Shown one piece after another: positions 1 through 7,901 of a stretch of DNA of 11,870 bases. Both the position numbers and the translations under genes were made by a program. The stretch comes from Flavobacteriales bacterium UBA2426. GTDB lineage: Bacteria; Bacteroidota; Bacteroidia; Flavobacteriales_F; PHOS-HE28. Where the stretch lies: contig DDRC01000176.1 of NCBI GenBank assembly GCA_002342985.1, positions 1-11,870 on the forward strand, given 5' to 3'. The notes beneath the pieces are model-generated. The model ran no database searches, had not been told where the DNA came from, and saw nothing but the letters and a program-made list of their open reading frames with translations. The first letter of the stretch is position 1. Each line of letters starts with the position of its first letter.

Positions 1-28
1 TGCACCAGACGCGCTGCCGGAAAGCAGA

Positions 29-50
29 ACGGCCGCCTGCGGGCGGCCGT
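29..50 (-). terminator. Hairpin terminator of the citrate synthase gene
   Basis: A perfect 9-bp GC-rich stem (acggccgcc at 29-37, ggcggccgt at 42-50) with a 4-base loop (38-41) starts 21 bases past the gltA stop codon. Read on the minus strand, it is followed by a short T-containing stretch (ctgctttcc), not a clean T run. A Rho-independent terminator is the simplest reading of its position. The weak T tract keeps it from being certain. Confidence 0.6.
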
Positions 51-71
51 CCAGGGTCGTCTGCATCCTGC

Positions 72-1361
72 TTACTTGCGGTCCTTCAGCGCCACGTAAT
101 CGCGCTTGGTGGCGCCGGTGTAGATCTGCCGCGGCCGGCCGATCGGCTCCTTGTTCTCCACCATCTCCTTCCACTGCGCGATCCACCCCGGCAGGCGGCC
201 GAGCGCGAACATCACCGTGAACATGCGGGTGGGGATGCCGATGGCGCGGTAGATGATGCCGCTGTAGAAATCCACGTTGGGGTAGAGCTTGCGGCTGATG
301 AAGTAGTCGTCCTTCAGTGCGATCTCCTCCAGCTGCTTGGCGATCTCCAGCACGGGGTCGTTCACGCCGAGCTTGGCCAGCACATCGTCGCAGGCCTTCT
401 TGATGATGCGGGCGCGCGGGTCGAAGTTCTTGTACACCCGGTGGCCGAAGCCGAAGAGGCGGAAAGGGTCGTTCTTGTCCTTGGCCTTGTTCACCCATTT
501 CTGGATGTCCCCGCCGTCGTTGCGGATGGTCTCCAGCATCTCGATCACCTCCTGGTTGGCGCCGCCGTGAAGGGGGCCCCAGAGGGCGGCGATGCCGGCG
601 CTCACCGCGCTGTAGAGGTTGCTCTGGCTGCTGCCTACGATCCTCACCGTGCTTGTGCTGCAGTTCTGCTCATGGTCCGCATGCAGGATGAGCAGCGTAT
701 TGAGCGCGCTGGCCACCACCGGGTCCACCTTGTACTCCTCGGTGGGCAGGGCGAACATCATGTAAAGGAAGTTCTCCACGTAGCCCAGCTTGTTGTTGGG
801 GTACATGTAGGGGTGGCCCAGGTTGTTCTTGTAGCTGATGGCCGCCAGCGTCGGCATCTTGGCGATGAGGCGGTACACCGTGCGCAGCACCTCATGCTGC
901 GGGCGGTGCGGGTCCTGGCTCTTGGGGTAGAAGGTGCTCAGCGAGTTCACCATCGCCGAGAGGATGCCCATCGGATGGGCATTGCTCGGGAAGAACTCGA
1001 AGAAATGCTTCATGTCCTCATGCACCAGCGAGTGGTACCGGATGTTCCCCTCGAACTCGTCCAGCTGCTTCCGGTTCGGCAGGTCGCCGAACAGCAGCAG
1101 GTACGCCACCTCGATGAAGCTGGCCTTCTCGGCGAGCTGCTCGATGGGATAGCCCCGGTAGTGCAGGATGCCCTCCTCGCCATCGAGGAAGGTGATGGCG
1201 CTGGTGGTGGCACCCGTGTTCTTGTAGCCGAAATCGAGGGTGATGTAGCCCGTTTCGTCGCGCAGCTTGCTGATATCGATGGCTTTCTCGCCTTCGCTCC
1301 CCTGGATCACCGGGAATTCATAGGTCTTGCCGTTGAGGATGATCTGCGCTTTCTCGCTCAT
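72..1361 (-). CDS. gltA: Citrate synthase (type II)
   Basis: This cytoplasmic enzyme condenses acetyl-CoA with oxaloacetate to give citrate and CoA, the entry step of the TCA cycle. The 429-residue length is normal for the hexameric bacterial type II form. The expected active-site blocks are all visible: HADHEQNCST at 227-236, GPLHGGANQE at 262-271 with the catalytic His265, GFGHRVYKNFDPRA at 304-317 (oxaloacetate-binding His307 and Arg316), VDFYSG at 363-368 with the catalytic Asp364, and GRPRQIYTG near the C-terminus. The N-terminal segment (about 1-60) fits the small beta-rich domain of type II enzymes. The ATG at 1361 is used because the protein begins there in the usual place for the family. 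No Shine-Dalgarno sequence is seen. The gene appears monocistronic: the next gene upstream ends in its own hairpin at 1507-1532, and another hairpin follows gltA. Confidence 0.97.
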   Translation of the reverse strand: MSEKAQIILNGKTYEFPVIQGSEGEKAIDISKLRDETGYITLDFGYKNTGATTSAITFLDGEEGILHYRGYPIEQLAEKASFIEVAYLLLFGDLPNRKQLDEFEGNIRYHSLVHEDMKHFFEFFPSNAHPMGILSAMVNSLSTFYPKSQDPHRPQHEVLRTVYRLIAKMPTLAAISYKNNLGHPYMYPNNKLGYVENFLYMMFALPTEEYKVDPVVASALNTLLILHADHEQNCSTSTVRIVGSSQSNLYSAVSAGIAALWGPLHGGANQEVIEMLETIRNDGGDIQKWVNKAKDKNDPFRLFGFGHRVYKNFDPRARIIKKACDDVLAKLGVNDPVLEIAKQLEEIALKDDYFISRKLYPNVDFYSGIIYRAIGIPTRMFTVMFALGRLPGWIAQWKEMVENKEPIGRPRQIYTGATKRDYVALKDRK

Positions 1362-1400
1362 CGCCGCTCGTTGAAAAGGTGGATGTGGAATGAATGGCCG

Positions 1401-1408
1401 CTAAAGTA
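1401..1408 (-). promoter_or_regulatory. Possible -7 promoter box of gltA
   Basis: Read on the minus strand, 1408-1401 is tactttag, one mismatch from the Bacteroidota -7 element TAnnTTTG. It lies 40 bases upstream of the gltA start. A weak TTCG lies about 25 bases further upstream, where the -33 element (TTTG) would be expected. The box lies between the upstream hairpin terminator and gltA, so a promoter is needed near here. The match is short and could be chance. Confidence 0.35.
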
Positions 1409-1506
1409 GCATGCGAACAACGTCGCCGGGCGAAGGTTCATCAGGATACGTGCGGGCCCGCTCAAGGCCATGCCGATCCCGGCTTCCGGCAAGGTGGGCA
1501 ACAACG

Positions 1507-1532
1507 GGAAAGCCCCATCACGGGGGCTTTCC
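1507..1532 (-). terminator. Hairpin terminator of the POT-POT-thioredoxin cluster
   Basis: A perfect 10-bp stem (ggaaagcccc at 1507-1516, ggggctttcc at 1523-1532) with a 6-base loop lies 19 bases past the stop of the thioredoxin-like gene. On the minus strand the right arm ends in ctttcc, followed by cgttgttg. An AAAGCCCC/GGGGCTTT stem is the common form of intrinsic terminators in Bacteroidota. It separates this cluster from gltA. Confidence 0.75.
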
Positions 1533-1550
1533 GCGCGACGGCTTCAGGCC

Positions 1551-2150
1551 CTACGGCGCGGTCCAGCGGCTCTTGAAGCCGTTGAGGAAAGCCTGGTACT
1601 CCTGGCTCTTGTAGTGCCCTTCGCCGAAGTAGACCAGGATCGGCTCGATCTGCTCCGGCGTCATGTAGCCCTGTACCGGTGCCAGCACATTCAGGTCGCT
1701 GTCCAGGTAGACCACGGTGGGATAGGCGATGCGACCCTGCACATTGGCGATGGCCATGGTCAATTGGTGGGTGCCGTTGCGGCCGCCCACCATGCCGGGG
1801 TTGAAGTCCGGGTTGGTGAACTTCTGGCCCTTGAAGGTCACGGGTTCGCCGCTCTCCGCGTTGAACTTCACGGGATAGAAGTGCTTGTTCACGTACTCGG
1901 CCAGCTTGGGGTCAGCGAAGGTCCTGGCATCGAGCATCTTGCACGGCCCGCACCAGCTGGTGTAGACGTCCACGAAGAGCGGCTTGGGGGCCTTCTTGGC
2001 CTGGGCCTGGGCATCCTCCATGCTCAGCCAGCGGATGCCCTTGGCAGGTGCGGCCGTTGCGGCGGTCCTGCCCGTCTGGGCGGCCAAGTGAAGGGGGGCG
2101 AGCAGGGCTGCCAGGAGCAGCACGCGGGCGGGGCGGAGGGCGTTGCGCAT
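1551..2150 (-). CDS. Secreted thioredoxin-fold protein (DUF255/thioredoxin_7-like)
   Basis: This is a 199-residue thioredoxin-fold protein, probably periplasmic or membrane-associated. The start at 2150 is preferred over an in-frame ATG at 2180 because it places a classical signal peptide at the N-terminus: MRNALRPAR, then a hydrophobic LLLAALLAPLHLAA stretch, with cleavage likely near Ala-Gln at about residue 25. The redox motif WCGPC is at 66-70 in the context FVDVYTSWCGPCKMLDARTF. The cis-proline typical of the fold is in IAYPTVVYLD at about 144. The fold is complete, so a disulphide reductase or thiol-disulphide exchange role is likely; the substrate is not shown. It is the last gene of a cluster, 45 bases downstream of a POT transporter, and is followed by a strong hairpin. 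A helper role for exported proteins is inference. Confidence 0.85.
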   Translation of the reverse strand: MRNALRPARVLLLAALLAPLHLAAQTGRTAATAAPAKGIRWLSMEDAQAQAKKAPKPLFVDVYTSWCGPCKMLDARTFADPKLAEYVNKHFYPVKFNAESGEPVTFKGQKFTNPDFNPGMVGGRNGTHQLTMAIANVQGRIAYPTVVYLDSDLNVLAPVQGYMTPEQIEPILVYFGEGHYKSQEYQAFLNGFKSRWTAP

Positions 2151-2195
2151 GGTCAATGGATGACGGGGGCTTTCAAGCATCGTGCCGGGTTCGGG

Positions 2196-3683
2196 TCAGT
2201 GGACGCCGCGCATCAGGCGGCGCACGAAGGGAGAGATGGCCAGCAGGGCCAGCCCCGCTACGAGCGCATACAGGGCCAGCTGCTGGTAGCCGTCGGTATA
2301 GGACTGCAGCTTCTCGATGTTGGTGGCGGTCTCGTCGGCCAGGCTCATGCCCGCGCCGAGCAGACCGGCCACGTATTGGCCATAGGCGCTCGCCAGGAAC
2401 CACATCCCCATCATCAGCCCCTGCACGGGCTGAGGCGCAAGCTTGGTCATCAGCGACAGGCCGATCGGCGATAGGCACAGCTCCCCGAAGGTGATGACGA
2501 AGTAGCCAAGGGTGAAGAGGTCAAGCGAGGTGAGGCCGTCCGGGCCGGCCAGGTGGATGGTGGCGTGGAAGACGAAGAAGGCCAGGGCCAGCAGCAGGAA
2601 GCCCATCCCGAACTTCACCACGCTGTTCGGCTCCATGCGCCGCTTGCTCAGCCACACCCACAGGATGCCGATGGGCGCAGCGAACAGGATCACGAAGAGC
2701 GAGTTCACGCCGTTGTTCACCACGTTGGGGTCCATCGGCAGGCCCAGCAGCGAGTGCCGCAGGTTGTTGAGCGCGAAGAGGCTGAGTGAGCCGCCGCTCT
2801 GCTCGAAGAAGGCCCAGAACAGGATGGAGAAAAGGATGAAGACCAGGGCGGCGAGCAGGCGCTTGTTCTCCTGGGCGGTGAACCGACGCATCTCCCAGGC
2901 CAGGTAGGCCAGGGTGGCGGGCCCGATGATGTACATGAACAGGTCCGTGTACCGCGTGTTGGTGACCAGCAGCAGCACCAGGGGGATCACGAGCAGGGAG
3001 CCGACGTAGGTGGCGATCTCATAGAAGCGGCGCCGGTTCCGCGGCATGTCGGCGTGCAGCGGGCTCAGGCCGATGGGGCCCAGGCTGCGCCGGGTGAGCA
3101 GGAAGTTCACCAGGCTGATGGACATCACCACGCCCACCAAGGCGAAGGCCAGGCGCCAGCTGTAGTACTTGCCCACGCTCACCATGATGGCGCCCCCGAG
3201 CAGGGCCCCCACGTTGATGCCGGCATAGAACAGGCTGAAACCCGCGTCGCGCCGGCTGTCGTCAGCGTGGTAGAGCTGGCCCACCATGGTGCTGATGTTG
3301 GGCTTGAAGAAGCCCGTGCCGATGATGGAGAAGCAGGTGCCGATGTAGAAGTGCTCCTTGGGCGAGACGGCCACGATGAGCCCGCCGGCGATCATCAGCA
3401 GGGCGCCCCAGAAGAGCGACTTCTGGAAGCCGAGGATCCGGTCGGCGAACACCCCGCCGATGAAGGTGAAGGCGTATACGAAGGCCTGGATGGCGCCGTA
3501 CTGGAGGTTGGCCGTTGGGTCGTCGAGGCCGAGGTTGCTCACCATGAAGACGGTGAGCATGCCCCGCATGCCGTAGAAGCAGAAGCGCTCCCACATCTCG
3601 GTGAAGAACAGGCTCCAGAGCTGTCGCGGGTACTGGCCCTTGAAGCCCCGGATCTCGGCCAGGGAGGGAGCGGCGGCTGCCAT
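2196..3683 (-). CDS. POT-family proton-coupled peptide symporter (second copy)
   Basis: This inner-membrane transporter of the major facilitator superfamily (POT/PTR2 family) imports di- and tripeptides with protons. At 495 residues with about 12-14 hydrophobic segments it is full length. The family hallmark ExxERF is present as EMWERFCFYG (29-38; Glu29, Glu32, Arg33), where the Glu and Arg residues couple proton binding to transport. PTR2 signature-like blocks are at 77-103 (GGVFADRILGF onward) and at 152-161 (FYAGINVGAL), with FKPNIST at 127-133 between them. The start at 3683 lies 21 bases from the stop of the preceding POT gene, so the two are probably co-transcribed. It is clearly a paralogue of its neighbour, but the middle and C-terminal regions differ enough that different peptide preferences are plausible (inference). 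Substrate specificity cannot be read from the sequence. Confidence 0.93.
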   Translation of the reverse strand: MAAAAPSLAEIRGFKGQYPRQLWSLFFTEMWERFCFYGMRGMLTVFMVSNLGLDDPTANLQYGAIQAFVYAFTFIGGVFADRILGFQKSLFWGALLMIAGGLIVAVSPKEHFYIGTCFSIIGTGFFKPNISTMVGQLYHADDSRRDAGFSLFYAGINVGALLGGAIMVSVGKYYSWRLAFALVGVVMSISLVNFLLTRRSLGPIGLSPLHADMPRNRRRFYEIATYVGSLLVIPLVLLLVTNTRYTDLFMYIIGPATLAYLAWEMRRFTAQENKRLLAALVFILFSILFWAFFEQSGGSLSLFALNNLRHSLLGLPMDPNVVNNGVNSLFVILFAAPIGILWVWLSKRRMEPNSVVKFGMGFLLLALAFFVFHATIHLAGPDGLTSLDLFTLGYFVITFGELCLSPIGLSLMTKLAPQPVQGLMMGMWFLASAYGQYVAGLLGAGMSLADETATNIEKLQSYTDGYQQLALYALVAGLALLAISPFVRRLMRGVH

Positions 3684-3704
3684 GCGTGCGATGCGCCCTG
3701 CGCC

Positions 3705-5213
3705 TTAGCGGATGCCGTGGAAGAGGCGGTTCACCAAGGGGCTCATCACCACCAGGAACAGGCCGATGCCCACGGTGACATAGCCCATGGTGCTGTATAC
3801 ATCCACGTAGGTGGCCAGGCTGGCCGCGGTGTCCACGGCTTCGCCTTCGCCGCTGCCGTGCTCGGCGCCGGTGAGCTTGGCCAGCATGCCGGCTGCATAG
3901 TTGGCTCCGGCGATGCTCAGGAACCAGGCGCCCATGGCGGTGCCGGTCATGTCCTTGGGCACCAGCTTGGTCACCATGCTCAGGCCGATGGGGCTGAGGA
4001 AGAGCTCGCCCGTGGTGTGCAGCATGTAGAGGAGCGCCAGTGTCCACAGGGGCACCTGGTACTCGATCGCCAGCGGCGCGGCCAGCAGCACCACAAGGTA
4101 GCCGAGCCCCAGCTGGGTGATGCCGAGCCCGAACTTCATGGGGATGCTCGGGTCCTTGCCGGCGGTCTTCAGCTTCACCCACATGATGGAGAACACCGAG
4201 CCGAAGAGCAGGATGAAGGCCGGGTTGAAGAACTGCGTGGTCGCGGCCCCCATCTCCCAGCCGAACACATGGCGGTCCACGTTGCGGTCGGCGAAGAGGG
4301 TGAGGCTGCTGCCCGCCTGCTCGAAGCAGGCCCAGAACACCACGTTGAAGAACATGAGGATGATGAAGCCGAACATCTTGTCGAGCTGCTGCTTGCCGTC
4401 CTTGATGCCCCGCATGATGAGGCTTCCGATGACCAGCACGGCCACGGCCAGCAGCACATAGCCCGCGATGTCGGTGTTGCGCAGCAGGAAGTAGAGGACA
4501 GGGATGAGCGCCAGGCAGCCCAGGATCACCGCGGTGAAGGGGCTCAGCGGACCGTACTTGGGCTTGTGCAGCGTCTCCGGGGAGGGCGGGGCGCTCACGT
4601 GGCCGTAGTGCCGGCTGCCGAGCTGGAAGATGAGGATGCCCGCCAGCATGCCGATGCCGGCCAGCGCGAAGCCGGCACGGGCACCGTAGATGTTGCCCAC
4701 TTCGGCGCATACCGTGGTGGCCAGCAGCGCGCCCAGGTTGATGCCGATGTAGAAGATGGTGAATCCGCTGTCCTTGCGCTTGTCGCCGTCGGGGTAGAGG
4801 CGGCCCACCATGGTGCTGATGTTGGGCTTGAACAGGCCGTTGCCGACGATGATCACGGCCATGCCCCAGAAGAGGAGCATCTCGGTGCCGCCCACGATGA
4901 TGAACTCACCGATGGCCATGAGCACCCCGCCCAGCAGCACCGCCAGGCGCGAGCCCAGGATGCTGTCGGCGATGCGGCCGCCGATCACCGGCATCACATA
5001 CACCAGCGCGGTGTAGGCGCCGTACACCGCGAAGCCCATGTTGTCGCCCATGGCCAGGCTCTTCACCAGGTAGAGCAGCAGCAGGGCGCGCATGCCGTAG
5101 TAGCAGAAGCGCTCCCACATCTCGGCCATGAAGAGCCAGTACAGCCCCTTGGGATGGCCGTGGGTGGGCGGTTCGCCGACAGGGATGGTCATGGTGTCGA
5201 TGCTCGAGCTCAT
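3705..5213 (-). CDS. POT-family proton-coupled peptide symporter (first copy)
   Basis: This is a 502-residue POT/PTR2-family inner-membrane peptide:proton symporter. The proton-coupling motif is EMWERFCYYG at 31-40 (Glu31, Glu34, Arg35). Other family blocks are GGRIADSILGSR at 78-89, GLFKPNISTMVGRLYP at 126-141 and FYIGINLGAL at 154-163. The frame is open up to an ATG at 5264, but the start at 5213 is chosen because the extra 17 residues are not family-like and a possible promoter box (5239-5246) lies between the two ATGs. An ATG at 5192 is a further alternative. No Shine-Dalgarno sequence is visible. It is the first gene of the POT-POT-thioredoxin cluster and lies downstream of a DPP IV peptidase, which fits import of peptides released by that enzyme. 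Confidence 0.93.
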   Translation of the reverse strand: MSSSIDTMTIPVGEPPTHGHPKGLYWLFMAEMWERFCYYGMRALLLLYLVKSLAMGDNMGFAVYGAYTALVYVMPVIGGRIADSILGSRLAVLLGGVLMAIGEFIIVGGTEMLLFWGMAVIIVGNGLFKPNISTMVGRLYPDGDKRKDSGFTIFYIGINLGALLATTVCAEVGNIYGARAGFALAGIGMLAGILIFQLGSRHYGHVSAPPSPETLHKPKYGPLSPFTAVILGCLALIPVLYFLLRNTDIAGYVLLAVAVLVIGSLIMRGIKDGKQQLDKMFGFIILMFFNVVFWACFEQAGSSLTLFADRNVDRHVFGWEMGAATTQFFNPAFILLFGSVFSIMWVKLKTAGKDPSIPMKFGLGITQLGLGYLVVLLAAPLAIEYQVPLWTLALLYMLHTTGELFLSPIGLSMVTKLVPKDMTGTAMGAWFLSIAGANYAAGMLAKLTGAEHGSGEGEAVDTAASLATYVDVYSTMGYVTVGIGLFLVVMSPLVNRLFHGIR

Positions 5214-5238
5214 CGGATGGGGTTGGAAGTGAGGTGCG

Positions 5239-5246
5239 CCAAGGTA
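5239..5246 (-). promoter_or_regulatory. Possible -7 promoter box of the POT-POT-thioredoxin cluster
   Basis: On the minus strand 5246-5239 reads taccttgg, one mismatch from TAnnTTTG. It lies 26 bases upstream of the preferred POT start. No good -33 element was found. The same core (ctaccttg) occurs upstream of the DPP IV gene, which modestly raises its weight. Confidence 0.33.
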
Positions 5247-5308
5247 GAAAAGGGGCTGAATCACGGTGGCCCGGCGGGCAAGGGGGAGGGGGCGTCGTCA
5301 AGTGCTCA

Positions 5309-5325
5309 GCGTCCCGTGGGGACGC
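5309..5325 (-). terminator. Possible hairpin terminator after the DPP IV gene
   Basis: A perfect 7-bp stem (gcgtccc at 5309-5315, gggacgc at 5319-5325) with a 3-base loop lies about 90 bases past the peptidase stop, in the 203-base gap before the first POT gene. No T run follows on the minus strand. It may be a terminator or only a stable GC-rich hairpin. Confidence 0.35.
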
Positions 5326-5416
5326 ATATCCAAGGATGCCGAAGGGAGCAGGGGCCTGTGCGCTCAGCGGTCCATGGACTCGGGCGGCCGATTGAACAAG
5401 GGCCTGGGGGCGCTGA

Positions 5417-7630
5417 CTACAGGTTGCGCAGCAGCCAGGCGGTCATCATCTCGTAGAGATGCAGCCGTGTGGTGCCGCCGTAGATGCCGTGGTTGCGGTC
5501 GGGGTACATGAATTGATCGAAGGGCTTGTTGGCCTTGATCAGCGCGTTGGTCATCTCGGCGGCGTTCTGGTAGTGCACGTTGTCATCGGCCAGGCCGTGG
5601 ATCAGCAGGTAATTGCCCTTCAGCTTGGCGGCGTGGAACACCGGGCTGTTGTCGTCGTAGCCCCTGGCGTTGTCCTTGGGCAGGCCCATGTAGCGCTCGG
5701 TGTAGATGCTGTCGTAGTAGCGCCAGTTGGTCACGGGCGCCACGGCGATGGCGGCCTTGAAGAGGTCGGCGCCCTTGGTGATGCACAGGCTGCTCATGTA
5801 GCCGCCGTAGCTCCAGCCCCAGATGCCGATGCGGTCCTTGTCCACCCAGGGCTGCTGGCTCAGCCACTTGGCGGCGGCCATGTGGTCGATGGTCTCGTAC
5901 TTGCCCAGCTGGCCGTAGGTGATGTGGCGGAAGTCGCGCCCGCGATGGCCGGTGCCGCGCGGATCCACGCTCACCACGATGTAGCCCTGCTGCGCGATCA
6001 GGCTGTGCCACATGGAGGCGCGCCCGCCCCATTGGTCCACCACCTGGTTGCTGTTGGGGCCGCTGTACTGCGTGAGCAGCACCGGGTAGCGCTCGCGGCT
6101 CTGGAAGCCCTTCGGCTTCATCATCCAGCCGCGCAGCTCCACGCCCTCATCGGTGGTGAAGGTGAAGAACTCGCGGGGCTGCATGCCGTAATCGGCGCAG
6201 GTCTTCGCGAGCTTGGCATTGTCCTTCAGCACCTTCACCTGCTTGCCGTTGCCCTCGTGCAGGGTGATCACCGGCGGGGTGTTCAAGGTGCTGCGGGTGT
6301 TGATGAAGAAGCGGAAGGCTGTGCTGAACTCCGCATCGTTCACGCCGCCGGCGGGGGAGAGCGCGATCACGCCCTTTCCGCTGAGCGGCGCGGCAAGCAC
6401 GTCCTGGTTCTCAGGCGCGCTCTTCGCGGCGGTGAACACCACGCGCTGCCCTTTCTCGTCGATGCCCTTCACGCCGATCACGTCCCAGGCGCCGCGCGTG
6501 AGCTGCTGCTGCGCGCCATCCTTCAGGCTCACCCGGTAAATGTGGTTCCAGCCATCCTTCTCGCTGGTGAGGATGAAGCCGCTGCCATCGGCCAGGAAGT
6601 GCAGGTCGTCGGTGACCTCGATGTAGGTCTTGCTGGTCTCCTTGTACACCTCGGTGGGCACGGGACGCATCTTGCTACCGGGCGGCGGCAGTTTCACGGT
6701 GAGGATGACCTTCTCGTTCTGAAGGCGGTTCATGCGCATGAACCAGGGCTCGCCCTTGGGGGTGAAGCCGAGGCGCGGCACGTAGATGTCGGTCTCCTCA
6801 GTGCCGAGCGGTATGCTGTAGGTGAGGCCGGAGCTGAGGTCGCGCAGGTGCAGGGAGACCTTGCTGTTGTCCTCGCCTGCCTTGGGATACTTGAAGCGGT
6901 ACTCGCTGGGGTAGAGCTGGCCCTTGTAGTAGGTCATGTCGAATTCCTTCACGCCGCTCTCGTCGCTGCGCAGGTACAGGAGCTTGCTGCCATCGGGGCT
7001 CCAGGCGTAGCCCTGCACCAGGGTGAATTCCTCCTCGTACACCCAGTCGGTGGCGCCATTCAGCACCTTGTTCCATTCGCCATCGGTGGTGATCTGCTCT
7101 TCCTTCATCGTGGCCAGGTCCACCACGAAGAGGTTGTTGTCGCGCACGAAGGCGGCCTTGCTGCCATCGGGGCTGAAGGTGGCCAGGCGCTGCTTGGCCT
7201 TCTTCAGGTCGCTGAGCGGCACCAGCTGCTTGCTGGCGCGGTCGAACACGTAGTTGTAGGCGAAGGAGCTGTAGCGGTAGATGGGCTCGCCCTCGGTCTC
7301 GATCATCAGTTTGCGCTCATCGCCGCTGAAGCTGTAGCCCTCGATGGCGATGGGCTCCTTGCCGCCCGCCGGCACCAGCTCGCTGGCCCTAACCAGCGTG
7401 GCCACCTTGGCGCCGGTGCGGTAGGCGTACTGGTTGATGGCCGGCTGCCCGCCATCCTCTTCGAGCACGGTGTAGTGCAGGCCGTCCTTCATGCTGGCCA
7501 GGCCGCCCACCATCTCGGCGCTGAAGAGCGGGCTGGCCCAGATGTCCTTGTTGGTGAGGGCTTGCTGGGCGGTGGCCGCGGCGCTTGCGAGGCCGATAGC
7601 GGCCGTGAGCAGGAGGGTGCGTGCGTTCAT
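5417..7630 (-). CDS. Dipeptidyl-peptidase IV-type serine peptidase (S9B family)
   Basis: This exported serine peptidase probably removes X-Pro or X-Ala dipeptides from the N-terminus of peptides. The 737 residues contain, in order, a signal peptide (MNARTLLLTAAIGLASAAAT, cleavage near AQQ at about 22), an eight-bladed beta-propeller region (about 30-490, with WSPDGSKLL-type blade motifs) and a C-terminal alpha/beta hydrolase domain (about 495-737). The catalytic triad is Ser607 in GWSYGG, Asp682 in GLADDNVH and His714 in DRNHG; Asp-to-His spacing is the same as in human DPP4. The propeller carries DWVYEEEF (195-202), the double-Glu motif that holds the substrate's free N-terminus and marks true DPP IV-like enzymes. 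The frame is open upstream to 7906, but that extension is low-complexity and unlike the family, so the ATG before the signal peptide is used. It lies next to two peptide symporters, which suggests linked peptide scavenging. Confidence 0.95.
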   Translation of the reverse strand: MNARTLLLTAAIGLASAAATAQQALTNKDIWASPLFSAEMVGGLASMKDGLHYTVLEEDGGQPAINQYAYRTGAKVATLVRASELVPAGGKEPIAIEGYSFSGDERKLMIETEGEPIYRYSSFAYNYVFDRASKQLVPLSDLKKAKQRLATFSPDGSKAAFVRDNNLFVVDLATMKEEQITTDGEWNKVLNGATDWVYEEEFTLVQGYAWSPDGSKLLYLRSDESGVKEFDMTYYKGQLYPSEYRFKYPKAGEDNSKVSLHLRDLSSGLTYSIPLGTEETDIYVPRLGFTPKGEPWFMRMNRLQNEKVILTVKLPPPGSKMRPVPTEVYKETSKTYIEVTDDLHFLADGSGFILTSEKDGWNHIYRVSLKDGAQQQLTRGAWDVIGVKGIDEKGQRVVFTAAKSAPENQDVLAAPLSGKGVIALSPAGGVNDAEFSTAFRFFINTRSTLNTPPVITLHEGNGKQVKVLKDNAKLAKTCADYGMQPREFFTFTTDEGVELRGWMMKPKGFQSRERYPVLLTQYSGPNSNQVVDQWGGRASMWHSLIAQQGYIVVSVDPRGTGHRGRDFRHITYGQLGKYETIDHMAAAKWLSQQPWVDKDRIGIWGWSYGGYMSSLCITKGADLFKAAIAVAPVTNWRYYDSIYTERYMGLPKDNARGYDDNSPVFHAAKLKGNYLLIHGLADDNVHYQNAAEMTNALIKANKPFDQFMYPDRNHGIYGGTTRLHLYEMMTAWLLRNL

Positions 7631-7649
7631 GGTCGGAGTTGAGGGGCAG

Positions 7650-7657
7650 GCAAGGTA
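7650..7657 (-). promoter_or_regulatory. Possible -7 promoter box of the DPP IV gene
   Basis: On the minus strand 7657-7650 reads taccttgc, close to TAnnTTTG, 20 bases upstream of the start codon. It shares the core ctaccttg with the box before the first POT gene. A ctttca lies about 14-19 bases further upstream, closer than the usual -33 spacing. The match is suggestive only. Confidence 0.33.
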
Positions 7658-7721
7658 GCGGGGCGGGTGGTGAAAGGGGACGGCGGTGCGGCACGGAGCG
7701 AACGATTGGGCACAGGGCGTG

Positions 7722-7753
7722 CCGCCCGCACCGCATCCACGATGGCCTGGCCC
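7722..7753. repeat. 32-bp direct repeat, copy 1
   Basis: This segment matches 8608-8639 in the same orientation at 31 of 32 positions; the first 26 bases are identical (for example ccgcaccgcatccacgatgg). Read on the minus strand, both copies can encode AIVDAVRA. The match does not extend beyond these limits on either side. Copy 1 is outside any accepted gene, so it may be the remnant of a duplicated gene end or one copy of a dispersed genomic repeat. Confidence 0.85.
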
Positions 7754-7901
7754 TTGGCCCACCGCCACCGTGCGTATGGTGCAGGCCGCCGGGTGAAGGG
7801 GATTGCACCACGCATTGGCTGCGGGCCCGTGTTCCCATGGCAACGCGATGGTGAGGGCCCGGGAGCCCGGTGCCGGGCGAGGTGCTTCCGGGAAGCGCTG
7901 C

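Noticed and set aside
441..1409. A 322-codon open frame on the plus strand
   Set aside because: It mirrors citrate synthase, which carries all active-site motifs. No independent signal supports the antisense frame.
1452..1461. The palindrome gcgggcccgc as an operator
   Set aside because: A 10-bp GC-only palindrome is expected by chance in this composition, and nothing places it relative to a promoter.
3054..5456. An 800-codon open frame on the plus strand
   Set aside because: It is exactly antisense to the two POT transporters. Its translation is a low-complexity run of His, Ala, Glu, Gln and Gly, the usual by-product of GC-rich third codon positions.
5459..7642. A 727-codon open frame on the plus strand
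   Set aside because: It is antisense to the DPP IV gene, whose catalytic triad and domains are complete. The plus-strand product has no recognisable domain and is rich in Ala, Val, His and Gly.
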